Source: Macrosoma leucophasiata
Lineage: Eukaryota; Arthropoda; Insecta; Lepidoptera; Hedylidae
Direction: 5' to 3'
NCBI GenBank assembly: GCA_036365455.1
Contig: JAWQUS010000010.1
Span: 19,578,501 to 19,642,500, forward strand
DNA: 64,000 nucleotides
The position numbers were made by a program, and so were the translations under genes. Below, in pieces: positions 32,826 through 44,257 of this stretch (the stretch's first letter is position 1; every line of letters starts with the position of its first letter). Under the pieces are notes generated by a model, which saw only the letters and a program-made list of their open reading frames with translations, did not search any database and had not been told where the DNA came from.

Positions 32826-33045
32826 GCCGCTAAATGGTAGTAGTGTTTAGCGCTATCATTTTCTGGCTAGGCGGTAAAATACGGTCTTGAAATTTCTGAC
32901 ACAGAGGTACAATAATTAAGACCTCAGAAGAGGCCTCGCATCTACATGAAACCATTCATGTAGGTAGATGTCTATAGGCTACCTACAGGATTACTTACCA
33001 CCAATGTGAACCGTGTGTTTGTTTACGACTTCATGACATAAAAAG
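32826..33045 (+). repeat. Family A short repeat, diverged
   Basis: Recognisable 'agccgctaaatggtag', 'gatgtctataggct' and 'aatgtgaaccgtgtgtttgt', with many changes: an old copy. Confidence 0.55.
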
Positions 33046-33267
33046 GAGCTTGTTTGAAAATATAAATATTGATGGCGAGTTAAGAATACTGTTTAGCAAT
33101 ACTGTCGCCTAGACGTCTGCTCAACCGATAATAAACATGTAAGCAAGCATGCACGTGAAAATGTGTGAATAATAATCAATCACCTCTGTAGCAGACATCA
33201 AAGTTTGATTTGACATCACGTAATTTTGTAAAAAGAATTTAAATTCTAAAATTAACCGCTTCTGATA

Positions 33268-33300
33268 TTGACACCGCTGGACTAACCGGGTCGTAACCAG
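33268..33300 (-). repeat. tRNA-SINE family C head fragment
   Basis: 'ccgctggactaaccgggtcg' is the complement of the family C tRNA head. Confidence 0.5.
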
Positions 33301-33991
33301 GAAGCTTAACGTTTCCCAAAACACTTACTGTTGTTATGGAATTTTTGATTAGATACAGTTTTGCGTGGTCGATGGTCACGAATTTCAGATAAAGTGATCT
33401 GAAAGTTGCCTCTTAATTCAACTCTCAAAATACTACTACTAGACAATTTGTGTGTTCTTTCGTGGGCAGATACGAAATCAAGAAATCAATCAAGGTGATT
33501 CCCAAAACTACGACTAAATTATCTGACACACTTTAATTAATATGTAATCAAACATTAAATGACATCTTGGCTAACTTATCTATTGTAATACAATGTTATT
33601 TGATTGATAACGACCATGAAGTGAAAGTGTGCAACACTTGTAATGCGTATAAGATACCTAAATATTACTTCGGTTGCACAGCGTGATATTGATAACGGTA
33701 TCTTCAAAACCAAGATCACTCCATTATGCCATTTGGTATTTTGATACTAAAGATAAGAATGATATCAGGATAACCTATAAGTGCTTTAACCGACACCACT
33801 GCCCAGGGGTGCGACCGCCTATCGCCATTGCTATTGTCGTTGTCATTGCTGTTAAATTTTCATGTCGATTTGTATGTCCTTTAAAAGCAGTCGTGATAAT
33901 CTGGTCGTTTTTCTTGCTATCATAGGTGAGAAACAAGCGATAATGGTAGATTATATTTTTATTTTTAAAGAAAAATGGAAAGAAAAATTTG

Positions 33992-34065
33992 ACTTCAGGC
34001 GAGACTCGAACTCGCGACCTACTAAGAATCTAGTCCAGCCGCTCTTCCAATTGAGCTACTGAAGC
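33992..34065 (-). ncRNA. tRNA-like gene in foldback copy 2, left arm
   Basis: As array copy 1 but with changes ('ctactaagaatc' for 'ctactgggaatc' on the plus strand), which weaken the anticodon stem. Confidence 0.6.
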
Positions 34066-34374
34066 CCTGCCCGATTTGTCAAATCTTTCCTTCACATTTA
34101 TTGCATTGCTTTATGGTAGCAGCGTATATTTTATTGAAGTCAAATTTTTATTTCCATTTTTCTTTAAAAATAAAATATATTTCACAAACATGTGTTAATG
34201 CGAAATAATATAAAAACAATTATTAAGGGTAAAAGCGACTTCTTTACGATATTCAATAAACTGAAAAGTCTATTATATCGGTTGCCTAACTAGCATAGTT
34301 GGTAATAGATGGCGCTGCTGCTACCATAAAGCAATGCAATAGATGTGAAGGAAAGATTTGACAAATCGGGTAGG

Positions 34375-34448
34375 GCTTCAGTAGCTCAATTGGAAGAGCG
34401 GCTGGACTAGATTCCCAGTAGGTCGCGAGTTCGAGTCTCGCCTGAAGT
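34375..34448 (+). ncRNA. tRNA-like gene in foldback copy 2, right arm
   Basis: Full plus-strand copy with A box, B box (GTTCGAGTCTC form) and a T5 run just downstream. Confidence 0.65.
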
Positions 34449-34779
34449 TAAATTTTTCTTTCCATTTTTCTTTAAAAATAAAAATATATTTCACAAGCAT
34501 GTGTTAATGCGAAATAATATAAAAACAATGGTAGATTATTTCGATTATTGTTATTTAGTTAAAGCAAAAATCGACATCAAATTTGACAGCAATGACAACC
34601 ACAGTAGCAATGTCGATAGGCGGTCACACCCCAGGACATTGGATCAAGCGTCTCGTAATCAGGGTTCGGGTTCGTAACCCCAAAACGAAAAATTTAAACT
34701 CCTAATGAATCACTCGTGTCTCTGTCCGTTTGTCACACTAATTTATATTGAAACTACTCCGCTGATTGAGTTGAAGTGG

Positions 34780-34820
34780 TAGTCGTTGATTTATACATAA
34801 AATGTGTAAATCAACGACTA
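34780..34820. repeat. Hairpin, 19-bp arms with one mismatch
   Basis: 'tagtcgttgatttatacat' pairs with 'atgtgtaaatcaacgacta' across the 3-nt spacer 'aaa'. Confidence 0.75.
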
Positions 34821-36552
34821 AAACATGGAAAAATAACGTAAATAAAATTAATTTTAAACAAGTGTGCTTCTTTCAGAGGTCTTGAAGTTTTGAAAAATAT
34901 ACAGGGTATATTTGGATAATGGGTGATGTTTGTCGGTATAATTACGAATCAACCCTTATCCATCTCAAACTAAGCGCAAACGTGACAAATTTTAAACAAA
35001 ATTACAGTGTTTTAACGTTGACCTATCTACATAAAACCTGACATCAGCTTCTCCCAAACTTGGGTCAAGTTCATGACCTTTTCAGACTACAACTTTAGAT
35101 CTACCCCTGTCAGAATACGTAAGTAAATGTACGAAGAATCTAGTCACCAAAATATTGTATGACCTAACCTTAATTGGCAATGGCCTTTTAGTGCCCAGCA
35201 GGCGAATGGTGTTATCGGTTAATATGATATAATTCAAGCACCCCTACGACAAGGCGTATCTTATATCTCATATTTTATGACATTACGTAGATACGAGATC
35301 ACTAGTGCCTTCGGTGTTTTGCTATCTATACATGCATCATATGTTTACAAAATTATTTATCATATCACATGCAGTGTGTGTGACTGATATTTTGTATACT
35401 ATTAGTACTTTTTCTATTAGTGTTCACAGCAGTTTAACGTGTGTAGCAAATGAATTACCTAGGTAATCTAGGTATTGAAATCGCTGAATGTGATACGATA
35501 AATAGTTTAGACACTTTTAAGAAAACTTTAACTTCATATTATGTAAATATTATTTAGCTTTTAAGGTAAATAAATTAAAAACATATTCACCAAGATAAAA
35601 CACGGAAAAAAGTGGAGCATTTTGTTGTTATAAAATCAAAATTAAATATGGTATGCCTATTTTTCTGACTCATAATGACGATTCATATGAATGCATTCAT
35701 TTAGGTACAATGTTTTTATCAGGTAGTAGCAAATCCTTAGGTATATCTACACTAGGATTCTGTTCAGAGTCCCTACTACCTACTTACTATCAGATTTGTC
35801 TTTGGAGAAATTTCTGTGGCACCCGACTTGTTTGGAGATGTCAACCACCTAAACGTAACTGGCGAATTGTGATTATTTAAACTTTGTTGTATTTTAAGCA
35901 TTACACATAAGAGTGGTTAAGTTATAAGACTTATAGAAAAAAAAACTTCAAGTGTTTTTCTAACAAAGCTGACTTAGCGACTTTGTTTGGAACAGAAGTT
36001 AAAATATTGAACTAGTAATATTTTTTAATGCTAACTGACTAACTTAGTCATCTAACTACCTGTAAACATTTTGTGAACAAACTACATAATAATATTTTAT
36101 GAGCGATGCCATAAGGGCAACGAAATAGTAGGTACGAATTGCCAAACCATTATTAGGAAGATATTAATAGATAATCTAGATCTATGTAAATAGAAACGAT
36201 ATAAACACACCCGACAGTGTTTCTCATAGGAAACGTCTTGTTATTGTATCATTTCATCAAAACCCAGCTCTAGTATTAACTTCCTTTTACCTTTTAAAGG
36301 TAGGATTATTATTTTTATTAAAATTCTGAAATGTTCAGTCAGTATTTCGAACTTTCAGTATAAGGACTCATTGTATTTCTGTATAAAGTATCTTATACAT
36401 ATACCTACATACAAAATTCACAACATATTATTATCCTTAGGTAGGTACGTGATTTTTACCATAATAATACAGAAAATAATAAATTTTCCTTTTATGAATT
36501 CTTTGTACAAGCACAGAATTTACAAACAAGGGCGTTTTGAATTCTCTTTTGA
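34821..36552. other. No gene recognised
   Basis: A possible MITE left end 'atacagggtatatttgg' lies at 34899, resembling the TACAGGG-type end at 51893, but no partner end was found. The frame at 35653-35880 has no recognisable domain. Confidence 0.35.
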
Positions 36553-36722
36553 CAATCGTTTGATTCGAAGGGTCGCGGGTTCGATCCCCGCACCGGGACA
36601 AATATTTGTATGGCTACAGATATTTGTTTCTTGTCTCGGTGTTTGTGTATGTGTTGTGTGTGTACAACAGCACCCACGACACAGGTTTATACCTAGTGCT
36701 GTGAGTGTAAGCGTATATTTAT
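36553..36722 (+). mobile_element. tRNA-derived SINE, family C, 5'-truncated
   Basis: B box 'gggttcgatccccgcaccgg', then 'acaaatatttgtatggctac' and 'cacgacacaggtttatacct', ending 'agtgtaagcgtat'. Same layout as 44978-45171. Confidence 0.7.
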
Positions 36723-37391
36723 ACTTCTGCTATTATGTAGGACTTTCTTGTGTTACCTATTTCTTAATCTGTTTTTAGCGCATGTGCCTTTTTATTACGT
36801 AAACGAAAACAATGCAAAACCAGAAGTTTATATCCTTAATATGGTAAAGACTTTCTTTCAATAATAAATTTATTTTCGGAACAAAAACAATGAATGGAGT
36901 GTAAGTACAAACTTTAATATTTAGATGCTAAATATAGCGGGAACAAAGTCCAAACAGATTGTTTGTCAAGAATTTTTAAATAAATCGTTGCCAAAACAAC
37001 GTTTGCTTGGTTATTACAGGGCTTTAGTGCACGCGTCGCTCACGTGATCGGCAGAATGAAAATGAAGAGAAACCAGAAAGGTATGTATATAAAAGTAGGT
37101 ATCATTAGGTATCTTATTTTTTTTATGCAACGGAAGTGGCTAACAAGCATGCTGTTCACATGTGAAATTTTGAAATACACGCGGACGAAGTCGCGTGTAT
37201 TTCAAAAATACATTGTAACCTGAAAAAAATGTAAGCTGTAGGTACATACTCGTATTTTGTTCAGGTAGGTAACAAAATTCACATAAGTATAGATGTTTGA
37301 TTAGCGTTGCTATAAAGGAAAACAGTAATACGACGCACCCATACTAAAATAATGTTTATTATCTATACACGAACGCTGTCCTTTTATGTGA
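36723..37391. other. No gene; one family A scrap
   Basis: About 37126-37168 holds a minus-strand 3' end of family A ('ggctaacaagcatgctgttc'). Otherwise AT-rich with nothing recognisable. Confidence 0.4.
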
Positions 37392-37830
37392 TAACGAGCT
37401 GTGCCCGCGACTTCGCCCGCGTGAGAATTTATGATTGTTCAGTACCTACCCGGACGAATTCGTGGGCGCAGCTAGTATAAAAGTAGCCTGAATTGCTCCT
37501 TATTACATCAGCTATCAACCAGTGAAAGTCCTGTCAAAATTGGTCCAGCCGTTCCCAAGATTAGCCCCGCCAAACAGACAGACAGACAGACAGACAAAAA
37601 TTGTAAAAAATGTTGTTTTGATATATGTACCGTGTATACATACATATGCATTTAGTAAAAAAAAAGTAACTTCACGCCTGTAATCCCCGAAGGGGTAGGC
37701 AGAGATGAATGCATGCATTCAAGCATACATGCAAACACCCACGATTCGCCGATGCATTTAGTAAAAAGCGGTTATTTTTATATTACAAACAGACACTCCA
37801 ATTTTATTTATTTGTATAGATGTATAGATT
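37392..37830 (+). repeat. RTE-like LINE tail with nested SINE
   Basis: Starts 'gagctgtgcccgcgacttcg', includes 'attggtccagccgttcccaa' and a (cagacaga)n run. It is interrupted at 37662-37751 by a family B SINE. Same family at 45838-46175. Confidence 0.65.
37662..37751 (-). mobile_element. tRNA-SINE family B, 5'-truncated, 16-bp target duplication
   Basis: The 3' end of the SINE flanked by ATGCATTTAGTAAAAA at 37646-37661 and 37752-37767. A clean LINE-type insertion into the RTE tail. Confidence 0.8.
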
Positions 37831-37957
37831 TAATCGTTCGCTACTTTTACACATGAAATTCAATTTTATCTGCATCTATAGTGTAAATAAATCGTCATCG
37901 ATCAATATAAATACCTATTTATATCTTTTCATGAATGAATTATAAAGACTATCTAAC

Positions 37958-38250
37958 GTAACTTCACGCCTGTAATCCCCGAAGGGGTAGGCAGAGGTAA
38001 ATGCATGCATTCAAGCCTACATGCAAACACCCACAATTCGCCGGTTACGTTTTTGGCCCATGGTGGCGAGCCTGTTGTCATTTCCGGGCACATTATCAAA
38101 CTCCGAGGTACTGAAAAACTTCCAGATGGAAAAATCCCAAAAGAACCAGAGATAAAGGATTTTAAACCGTTATCTCTAATAGACCCGGGAATCGAACCCA
38201 GGACCCCAGCGTAGTAGTAGTGGCCTGCTTCCACTAGGCTACTGAGACAG
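37958..38250 (-). mobile_element. tRNA-derived SINE, family B, near full length
   Basis: Minus strand: head 'gcctagtggaagcaggccac', B box complement 'gggaatcgaaccca' and tail 'gattacaggcgtgaagttac'. Confidence 0.75.
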
Positions 38251-38369
38251 TTATCTATAGAAATATATTACGACTTTAATCGTTACCAGCAGATACTCTT
38301 AAGAATGTGTTAATGCCCTTGAAAGACGCTAAAACTCAAATCAATGAAAGGTATCTAGTATCCTATATG

Positions 38370-38576
38370 TATGTATCTTCACGCCAGGTCCCTAACGGGG
38401 TAGGCAGAGAGTGTAGAGCGCCAGACATCCCGGTTCTGACAAACCTCTCGTGCCTCGTCTACCTTCATCATTCTCTTCATACATGCACGCCGATTCCTAA
38501 GACTTTTGACCCCACCATCAGACAGAACTCGACCTATTTGGTCCAGTATCCTCTTATCCGGTATCTTAATTAACAA
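38370..38576 (-). pseudogene. LINE RT C-terminal remnant
   Basis: Minus frame reads DQIGRVLSDGGVKSLRNRRA, then CMKRMMKVDEAREVCQNRDV and WRSTLSAYPVRDLA. This is the clearest of the four copies of this tail in the window; 5'-truncated. Confidence 0.6.
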
Positions 38577-38627
38577 TGTACGAATATAGCTAGCCTACCT
38601 TATTACTAGTTATTACCTACATATTAA

Positions 38628-38890
38628 CTGGTGGTAGAGCTCCTGTGTTCGCGGGGGTAGGCTAGCATTACCTAATCCACTTGCCGCTAAATGGTAGTGT
38701 TAGTGTTATCGTGTTCCGGTCAGGTAGTGTACGGCACTGTAATATCTGGTTTAGAGGTATAACAACTTAGACCTCATAAGAAGATGCATTGCCAAGCCTG
38801 AGATTGAAATCTCTGGTTTTTATGTAGATGTTTATAGGCTGCAGTATTCTCTTACCATCAATGTAAACTGTACGCTAGATCATACATCAT
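38628..38890 (+). repeat. Family A short repeat, diverged
   Basis: 'ctggtggtagagctcctgtg' to 'tcaatgtaaactgtacgcta' and an A-rich tail. Confidence 0.6.
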
Positions 38891-39534
38891 AAAAAAACAC
38901 TTCATCATAAAAAAAAACGGAAAATGAACATATGTTTTTTTTTGTGATATAGGTACTCGTATATCATGGACCAAATTGATCCGTAATAAAATCAGTGAAA
39001 TGGAAGGATTATAAATAGATGGTCTATTCCGTGCCGATTGTAGTTCTTGTAACCTACTTTTTAACTTTGCTTTGGAAGACGAAACGAACTCGACTGAAAA
39101 TAACGATGTCATGGGAAAAATATAGGTACCTACCTTATATTTAACACGCTGAATTTTTTTTCACGATAGACCCTTTTGCAATGAGTTGCAAGTAAGTACT
39201 TACATACCTAATCTATTGAAAGAATGATGAGATTTGTTTCAAGACAATGAGGTACAAATAGATCATGTAATATATGACAATTGTTGTAAATTTATATTTA
39301 TTTACTAGTATAATAACAAAGTTTTAATGGCTCCAAAATGGCTGATCAAAATTTTTTAGATCAGAAAGTAGTCTGTTGTTGAAAAATTACACATACTTGT
39401 AGGTGGTGATTGCAAAATACTATCCTTTTTTGTCCAATCCCAAGAGTGATTAAATTTCATGTAAATCAAATACTCTGAGTGGACAGTCCCATAAAAAACC
39501 CAGACCTGAAACAAATATCTGTAGACCACACAAA
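38891..39534. other. No gene recognised
   Basis: AT-rich; no frame with a recognisable domain and no clear repeat. Confidence 0.4.
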
Positions 39535-39849
39535 CTGCCTCGGTAGCCTAGTGGTAGCAGGCCACTACTACTACGCTGAGATCCTGGGTTCGATGCCCGG
39601 TTAAGGGGTTATCAGAGATAATGGTATAAAGTCCTTTATCTCTGGTTCTATTGAGATTTTTCCATTTTCTGGAATTTTCCCAGTACCTCGAAGTTTGGTA
39701 ATGTGCCCGGAGATGTCAACAGGCTGTTACATGGGCCAAATCGTAAACGGCGAATCGTGAGTGTTTGCATGTATGCTTGAATGCATGCATTTACCTCTGC
39801 CTGAATCTTCGAAAGGGTAGGTATTCGGGGATTACAGGCGTGAAGTTAC
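39535..39849 (+). mobile_element. tRNA-derived SINE, family B, full length
   Basis: Best copy: A box in 'cggtagcctagtggtagcag', B box in 'cctgggttcgatgcccgg', then a tRNA-unrelated body with 'taatgtgcccggagatgtca' and the end 'gattacaggcgtgaagttac'. Confidence 0.8.
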
Positions 39850-40072
39850 ATTGTCCCAGTGCGAGGATCGAATTCAAGAGCTTTGCCCCGTGTTTGCCCC
39901 CCACAACGCTTTAACCCGAGGATCGGACCCGCAGAGGTCTCCCTCAGGCAGTTGTGTAAATTTGTTTAGACTGATCGCCAGTTGCCCAGTGAAGTACGAC
40001 TAGTGCCGCTTCGAGACAAGCCGACAACGTAAGTCCATTAAAAAAAGTCGATACCCTCTGCTCATTTTTTTT

Positions 40073-40262
40073 GCTTACACTCACAACCCCATACTAGGTA
40101 TAAACCTGTGTCGTGGGTGCCGTTGTACACACATACACAAACAAACACCCAGACCCGAGACAAATATCTGTAGACCACAAAAATATTTATCCCGGTGCGG
40201 GAATCAAACCCGCGACTCACAAATCAAACAATCGTCACACCGTTGGACCTGTTAGGTAGTAA
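40073..40262 (-). mobile_element. tRNA-derived SINE, family C
   Basis: Minus-strand copy from 'gcttacactcacaacccc' to the head 'cacaccgttggacctgttag'; the head is slightly diverged. Confidence 0.7.
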
Positions 40263-40783
40263 TTTTCGAATAGATAATTAGAGTTGTGGGAGGTGACAGC
40301 GATGAATTATGAAAGTAAATCATTACAATGGCACATAAATGCAATTCCCAAATAACGGAGAATGCGAAAATACGTCGTACAAGGTTTTCATGTTTGTGTT
40401 TTTGGCAGCTCTCGGCAATCGAATGTGAACACGTAAATAGTTATTACGTACTCGTAATTGGCTAGCTTTTCTTACTTCCTAATATAACTTTAAACAAATC
40501 TGTATTTGATGGAAAACTGAACTGAAAATGCAAAGAAATGTAGGTACCTACCTACCTATTGGTTTGAGATTTCTATTCCTCAGGAATATTTTTTACATTG
40601 TTCTCATATACCTAAGTTAATTCCTTAAAAGAGACAATGATGATACTTACATATTACCTAAATACAATAAAGAAACATTTGTTGTGCCTATACCTATATT
40701 TTTCCTGCCTGTTTCTTTTAAGAGATTTGTATCCAAAAAGAGTCCAGGAGTCTATGTTTTTAGTCTACGTCATAGTCCGTATA
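40263..40783. other. No gene recognised
   Basis: AT-rich sequence, no supported feature. Confidence 0.4.
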
Positions 40784-41076
40784 CATAGAGCAACACCGGA
40801 GGGGAGTAGCCATTTGCAGGCTTTCCCCTCTGTCAAAGTACAAGCCCAAATGGGCCTATACATGTCGCCGAGATGTTTAAATGTGTGCGTTAAATTGTTT
40901 CTGTGTTTTGTTAAAGTCAAGGTGTGAGTTTCGTAGTAATAGACGATTTTTGTAGTGTGCGTGTGGGTCGCACGCATTTCCCCCCGCAAAAAATGACAAA
41001 CTGTTTTGCATCGGTAATAAACGCTATGGCTGCTCCCCTCCAGTCGGCCGCGGCCGGTGGCCCGTGTTGCTCTATG
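40784..41076. mobile_element. hAT-like MITE, family H, 293 bp
   Basis: CATAGAGCAACA ... TGTTGCTCTATG with an inner extension 'cggaggggagtagccat'. Flanks tccgtata (40776-40783) and tccgtatt (41077-41084) match in 7 of 8 positions. Confidence 0.75.
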
Positions 41077-41777
41077 TCCGTATTTATCCAGTTTACTCAT
41101 AGTTTACCACAGACAATAGAATACAAGTTACCTACTACTTTTATTTTTTAATGAAGCAATGGTGCCAAACAAGGATATTCTGGGATAGAAATTACGGGAT
41201 CATAATTACTATCGAACTGGAACACGATAGTGCTGAACACTGGACACTTACTCAGGCGTCAGTTTGGTACTTACTTTCTCCGACGTTAAATCTTATGAAT
41301 TTATGTCTTTCTCTTTTTCGTTTCAGCTACTTTTAAATCACAACGACGGTGAAGATTTCACTTTATTCATGAAAATCGATTATTTTATAAAATTAACACT
41401 TGAAATTTAATTACATTTTTAAGTTGCTCATTGTAAAAAATCTTTCGGTATCTTATTACAGTATATCTAGTTGCTAATGACTTTGTATGCAAACACGAGA
41501 CACAAAAAAGGGTAGTGACCGTTCGGCGCTATCGCCAAGTGATTGCGGCAGAATGTACTGTTGGGTGCAAGCCAAACACCTTCACCTTGTGTGGTACAGT
41601 CAGCTGAGTTACATGTCGTCGCACATAGGAAACGAAAGTGACAAGGATATAATTAACTTCCAAATACCCGACCAATTATTATATTTGAAGCTTCCAGAAA
41701 AAAGAATTTCGAATATGCTTCATCATTCCTTTTTGTTCTAATTTGTGGAGCTCAATTGATAATCGATAATAATTTTT
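41077..41777. other. No certain gene
   Basis: A scrap of family A ('aacacgatagtgctgaacac') lies at 41220-41240. The frame at 41487-41741 (84 aa) has a more protein-like composition than its neighbours, but no recognisable domain and no clear splice sites. Confidence 0.35.
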
Positions 41778-41904
41778 TTGTAGTGTGCGTGTGTGTCGCA
41801 CGCATTTTCCCCCGCAAAAAAATACAGACTGTTTTGCATCGGTAATAAACGCTATGGCTACTCCCCTCCACTCCGCCGCGGCCGGTGGCCCGTGTTGCTC
41901 TATG
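41778..41904. mobile_element. hAT-like MITE, family H, partial
   Basis: Has the right half only, from 'gtagtgtgcgtgtgtgtcgc' to 'tgttgctctatg'. Confidence 0.6.
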
Positions 41905-41924
41905 GGAGTCTCCGAGGGACGTGA

Positions 41925-42035
41925 CGACTCCATCGTCCACTAGCGGAAAAAATCTCTTTTAATGGAAGAAAATTCTTCCGCTAGTGCAGCTGCAGTCAGT
42001 CAACCGAACAATGGCGATCAAACCATTCTCATGGA
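41925..42035. repeat. Interspersed repeat fragment
   Basis: 'gacgtgacgactccatcgtc', then 'gaaaattcttccgctagtgc'. Similar order at 56447-56530. Contains a short inverted pair around 'ccactagcggaa' and 'ttccgctagtg'. Confidence 0.5.
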
Positions 42036-42068
42036 GCAGCAGTAATAGGTTAGGAATGACTTAGGATC

Positions 42069-42828
42069 CCACTGAATAATCATTTCGTTCATCCAGATAT
42101 GCTGCCAAATCTATTTTTTATGCATAGGTAATTAAAATCTAGAAAATATATTTTTGGGAAAGATTTTTTGTAACTTGTTTTTTCAATAAAATATATCTAG
42201 CACTCTCTCACTACAAATCACGGCTGCCGTTGCGCACTTGGTCGCCCCTACCTATTTTCGTTCCGCCCCGATAACTTTTCCCACTGAATAATAATTTCGT
42301 TCATCCAGATATGCTGCCAAATCAAATTTTTATGCATAGGTAATTAAAATCTAGAAAATATATTTTTGGGAAATATTTTTTTTTACTTGTTTTTTCAATA
42401 CTGATAGGTACCTACACCTTTTCCCGTACCGCACTTCATAATGTATGTGTAGCCTTTTCTTAGTGTTAAGTATATATTTTTAAGGTTCTGTAGATAACTA
42501 ATTAGCTTATCCTTGTTAAATTTTATATCGATCTCGAGAATATTATAATATACCTAATTAGCTTTAAAGATATGTTTCAATAGTATTTAAATAGTATTAG
42601 AGCTTCGAATGTAAAGGTGCCAGGACAAACCCATTACCTAAGGGTTTTGTGGCATTTTTGTAGCTATATTTAAATTTTTTTTGTAACTTTTCTTATTAAA
42701 TAAATAAAAATAAATAAAATATATCTAGCACTTCACGGCAATATGTATAAAGACTGAAAAATCACGGCTGCCGTTGCGCACTTGGTCGCCCCTACCTATT
42801 TTCGGTCCGCCCCGATAACTTTTCACGT
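42069..42828. repeat. Local 212-bp tandem duplication with a third partial copy
   Basis: 'ccactgaataat...ttcgttcatccagatatgctgcc' begins at 42069 and again at 42281. The part 'cacggctgccgttgcgcact' at about 42220 recurs at about 42764. Between them is AT-rich sequence. Confidence 0.7.
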
Positions 42829-42899
42829 AATAAAAATAATTTCACTTATAAATATTTAAATCAAATTAAAGCTATTTTTTTCTCTCATTATTATGATAT

Positions 42900-43320
42900 A
42901 CGGGAGCCAAATGATAGTGGGTGGATGGACACGGGAGTGGATATATATTCTCAAGATTATAAATATGTATAAAAATTTGGTTTGTGGCATATCTGAATGA
43001 ACGAAAAGATTCTGCAGTGGGATCCTAACCTATAAGTGCAATAACGCAAGATGGACAGCAGAGTCCTGCGATAAAACCGCCATTGCGATCGCTAATCCGT
43101 ATGCCAAATGCATATATGGGTGTCTTTGGATCAGCAGATGACGTTTTTCGGATGAAGTGATGTGATGATACCTAACAAAGGTTAAAAAGCATAACCAAAA
43201 ATAATTTTGCAAATCGGCCCACGAACGACGGAGAAATCGCGTAATAAAGACACAAAAAAAACAACATACGGGTCGAATTGAGAACCTCCTCCTTTTTGAA
43301 GTCGGTTAAAAAAACAATAA
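42900..43320. repeat. Mixed repeat fragments
   Basis: 'gattctgcagtgggatccta' at about 43007 matches the sequence at 16830-16860. 43036-43160 is a LINE 3' scrap like 14810-14980. 43258-43315 has 'gaacctcctcctttttgaag', a retrotransposon tail. Confidence 0.45.
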
Positions 43321-43807
43321 TTTACTCCCACTTTTTTAATAACGCAGTTTTTTCACAGAGGTACATAAGTGCATTTTTAATGTAAGTATTAAAAACCACC
43401 AAATTTTAGTAGGTACGTAGAGCTACGTGTATGTATGTTGTACAATAAAGGTATTTTTAGTTGCATTCATGTTGATAGCTTAAAAGAAAACTGATTATAA
43501 TAAATAAAAACTTTCATTCTCGCGCTATTATTAGCACTTCTACTTTGACGATGGATGTTCCCTTATTTGCCTTATTGCGGTTTAATTCATCCGCAATAAG
43601 TGTGAAAGCGGGAACATCGACATGCCTGTTTAAACAGCAAACAATAAAATACCTAAAAATATCCGTAACAATATTTATACAGCGCGTATACACAGACACA
43701 GCGCAGCGGTTGATAACGTAGGATGTGGCTGATAAAGCATTTTGTAAATTAATAACAGGGCTTCGATTCACATTCGCACTTATAATTATATTACAGAGTT
43801 TGTATGT

Positions 43808-44082
43808 TACCTTCACGCCGTATTCGTCCACATCTACGAAATCACTCAGGCATTCGAAGCGATTTTGAAGTTCGAGTTGGAAGCTCTCGGGGTTTTGGAT
43901 TTGGGCAGGTGCTGGTCGGAGCGTAGACTTCATTAGCCGGAATCTTTCCAGCTTGACATTAATATTCAGTTTGCCTCTAACCATTCGGTGATCGCTGCCG
44001 GTTTTGACCGAATTGATCACAGAGACGTCACTGAATACATGTCGCTTCGGACATAATGAAGTCTATCTCATTTTTAGGTCCA
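43808..44082 (-). pseudogene. RTE-like LINE endonuclease fragment, frameshifted
   Basis: Minus frame includes TGSDHRMVRGKLNINVKLER, the S-D-H-x-x-V end of an apurinic-type endonuclease domain. Upstream, in another frame, KNEIDFIMSEAT is readable, so at least one frameshift lies near 44025. The LINE similarity stops at a perfect hairpin at 44083. The 168-aa frame that covers this also includes unrelated sequence. Confidence 0.65.
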
Positions 44083-44130
44083 CCGGAAGTGGACCTGGAT
44101 CAGTCAGGACTGATCCAGGTCCACTTCCGG
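44083..44130. repeat. Perfect hairpin, 23-bp arms, 2-nt loop
   Basis: Arms 44083-44105 and 44108-44130, starting 'ccggaagtggacctggatca'. It lies at the 5' truncation point of the LINE fragment. Confidence 0.9.
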
Positions 44131-44137
44131 CACTCCC

Positions 44138-44215
44138 ACGGCACCTCCACAGGCAGAGAGTGTGGAGCGTCAAATAGCCCGGTTCGTACACATCGCTCGT
44201 AACTTCTTCACGAAT
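44138..44215 (-). repeat. LINE RT C-terminal scrap
   Basis: 'ggcagagagtgtggagcgtc' and 'agcccggttcgtac' match the tail region at 38400-38440. Confidence 0.45.
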
Positions 44216-44257
44216 TTCTTCATATTAAACAAATTTGGATGTACGATTTTTTTAAAT

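Larger units (their letters stand above)
33955..34527. mobile_element. Foldback tRNA-like element, copy 2 (573 bp)
   Basis: A left inverted arm with a minus-strand tRNA-like gene, a junction near 34136, then a partial and a full plus-strand unit. It has the same left end (ATTTTTATTTTTAAAG) and right end (AATAATATAAAAACA) as the large array. Flanked by the 12-bp direct repeat ATGGTAGATTAT (33943-33954 and 34528-34539); a preceding A is also shared. Confidence 0.75.
33802..34640. mobile_element. TIR element interrupted by the second foldback element
   Basis: Left 'caggggtgcgaccgcctatc' and right 'gataggcggtcacacccc' are inverted versions of each other. The match continues inward ('attgctattgtcgttgtcat' against its complement at about 34600) for roughly 85 bp on each side. 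The foldback element at 33955-34527 sits inside, so this older element was the target. Confidence 0.6.

Noticed and set aside
43514..44020. 168-aa minus-strand frame as a gene
   Set aside because: Its first part is a LINE endonuclease end and the rest is unrelated intergenic sequence; no domain beyond that.
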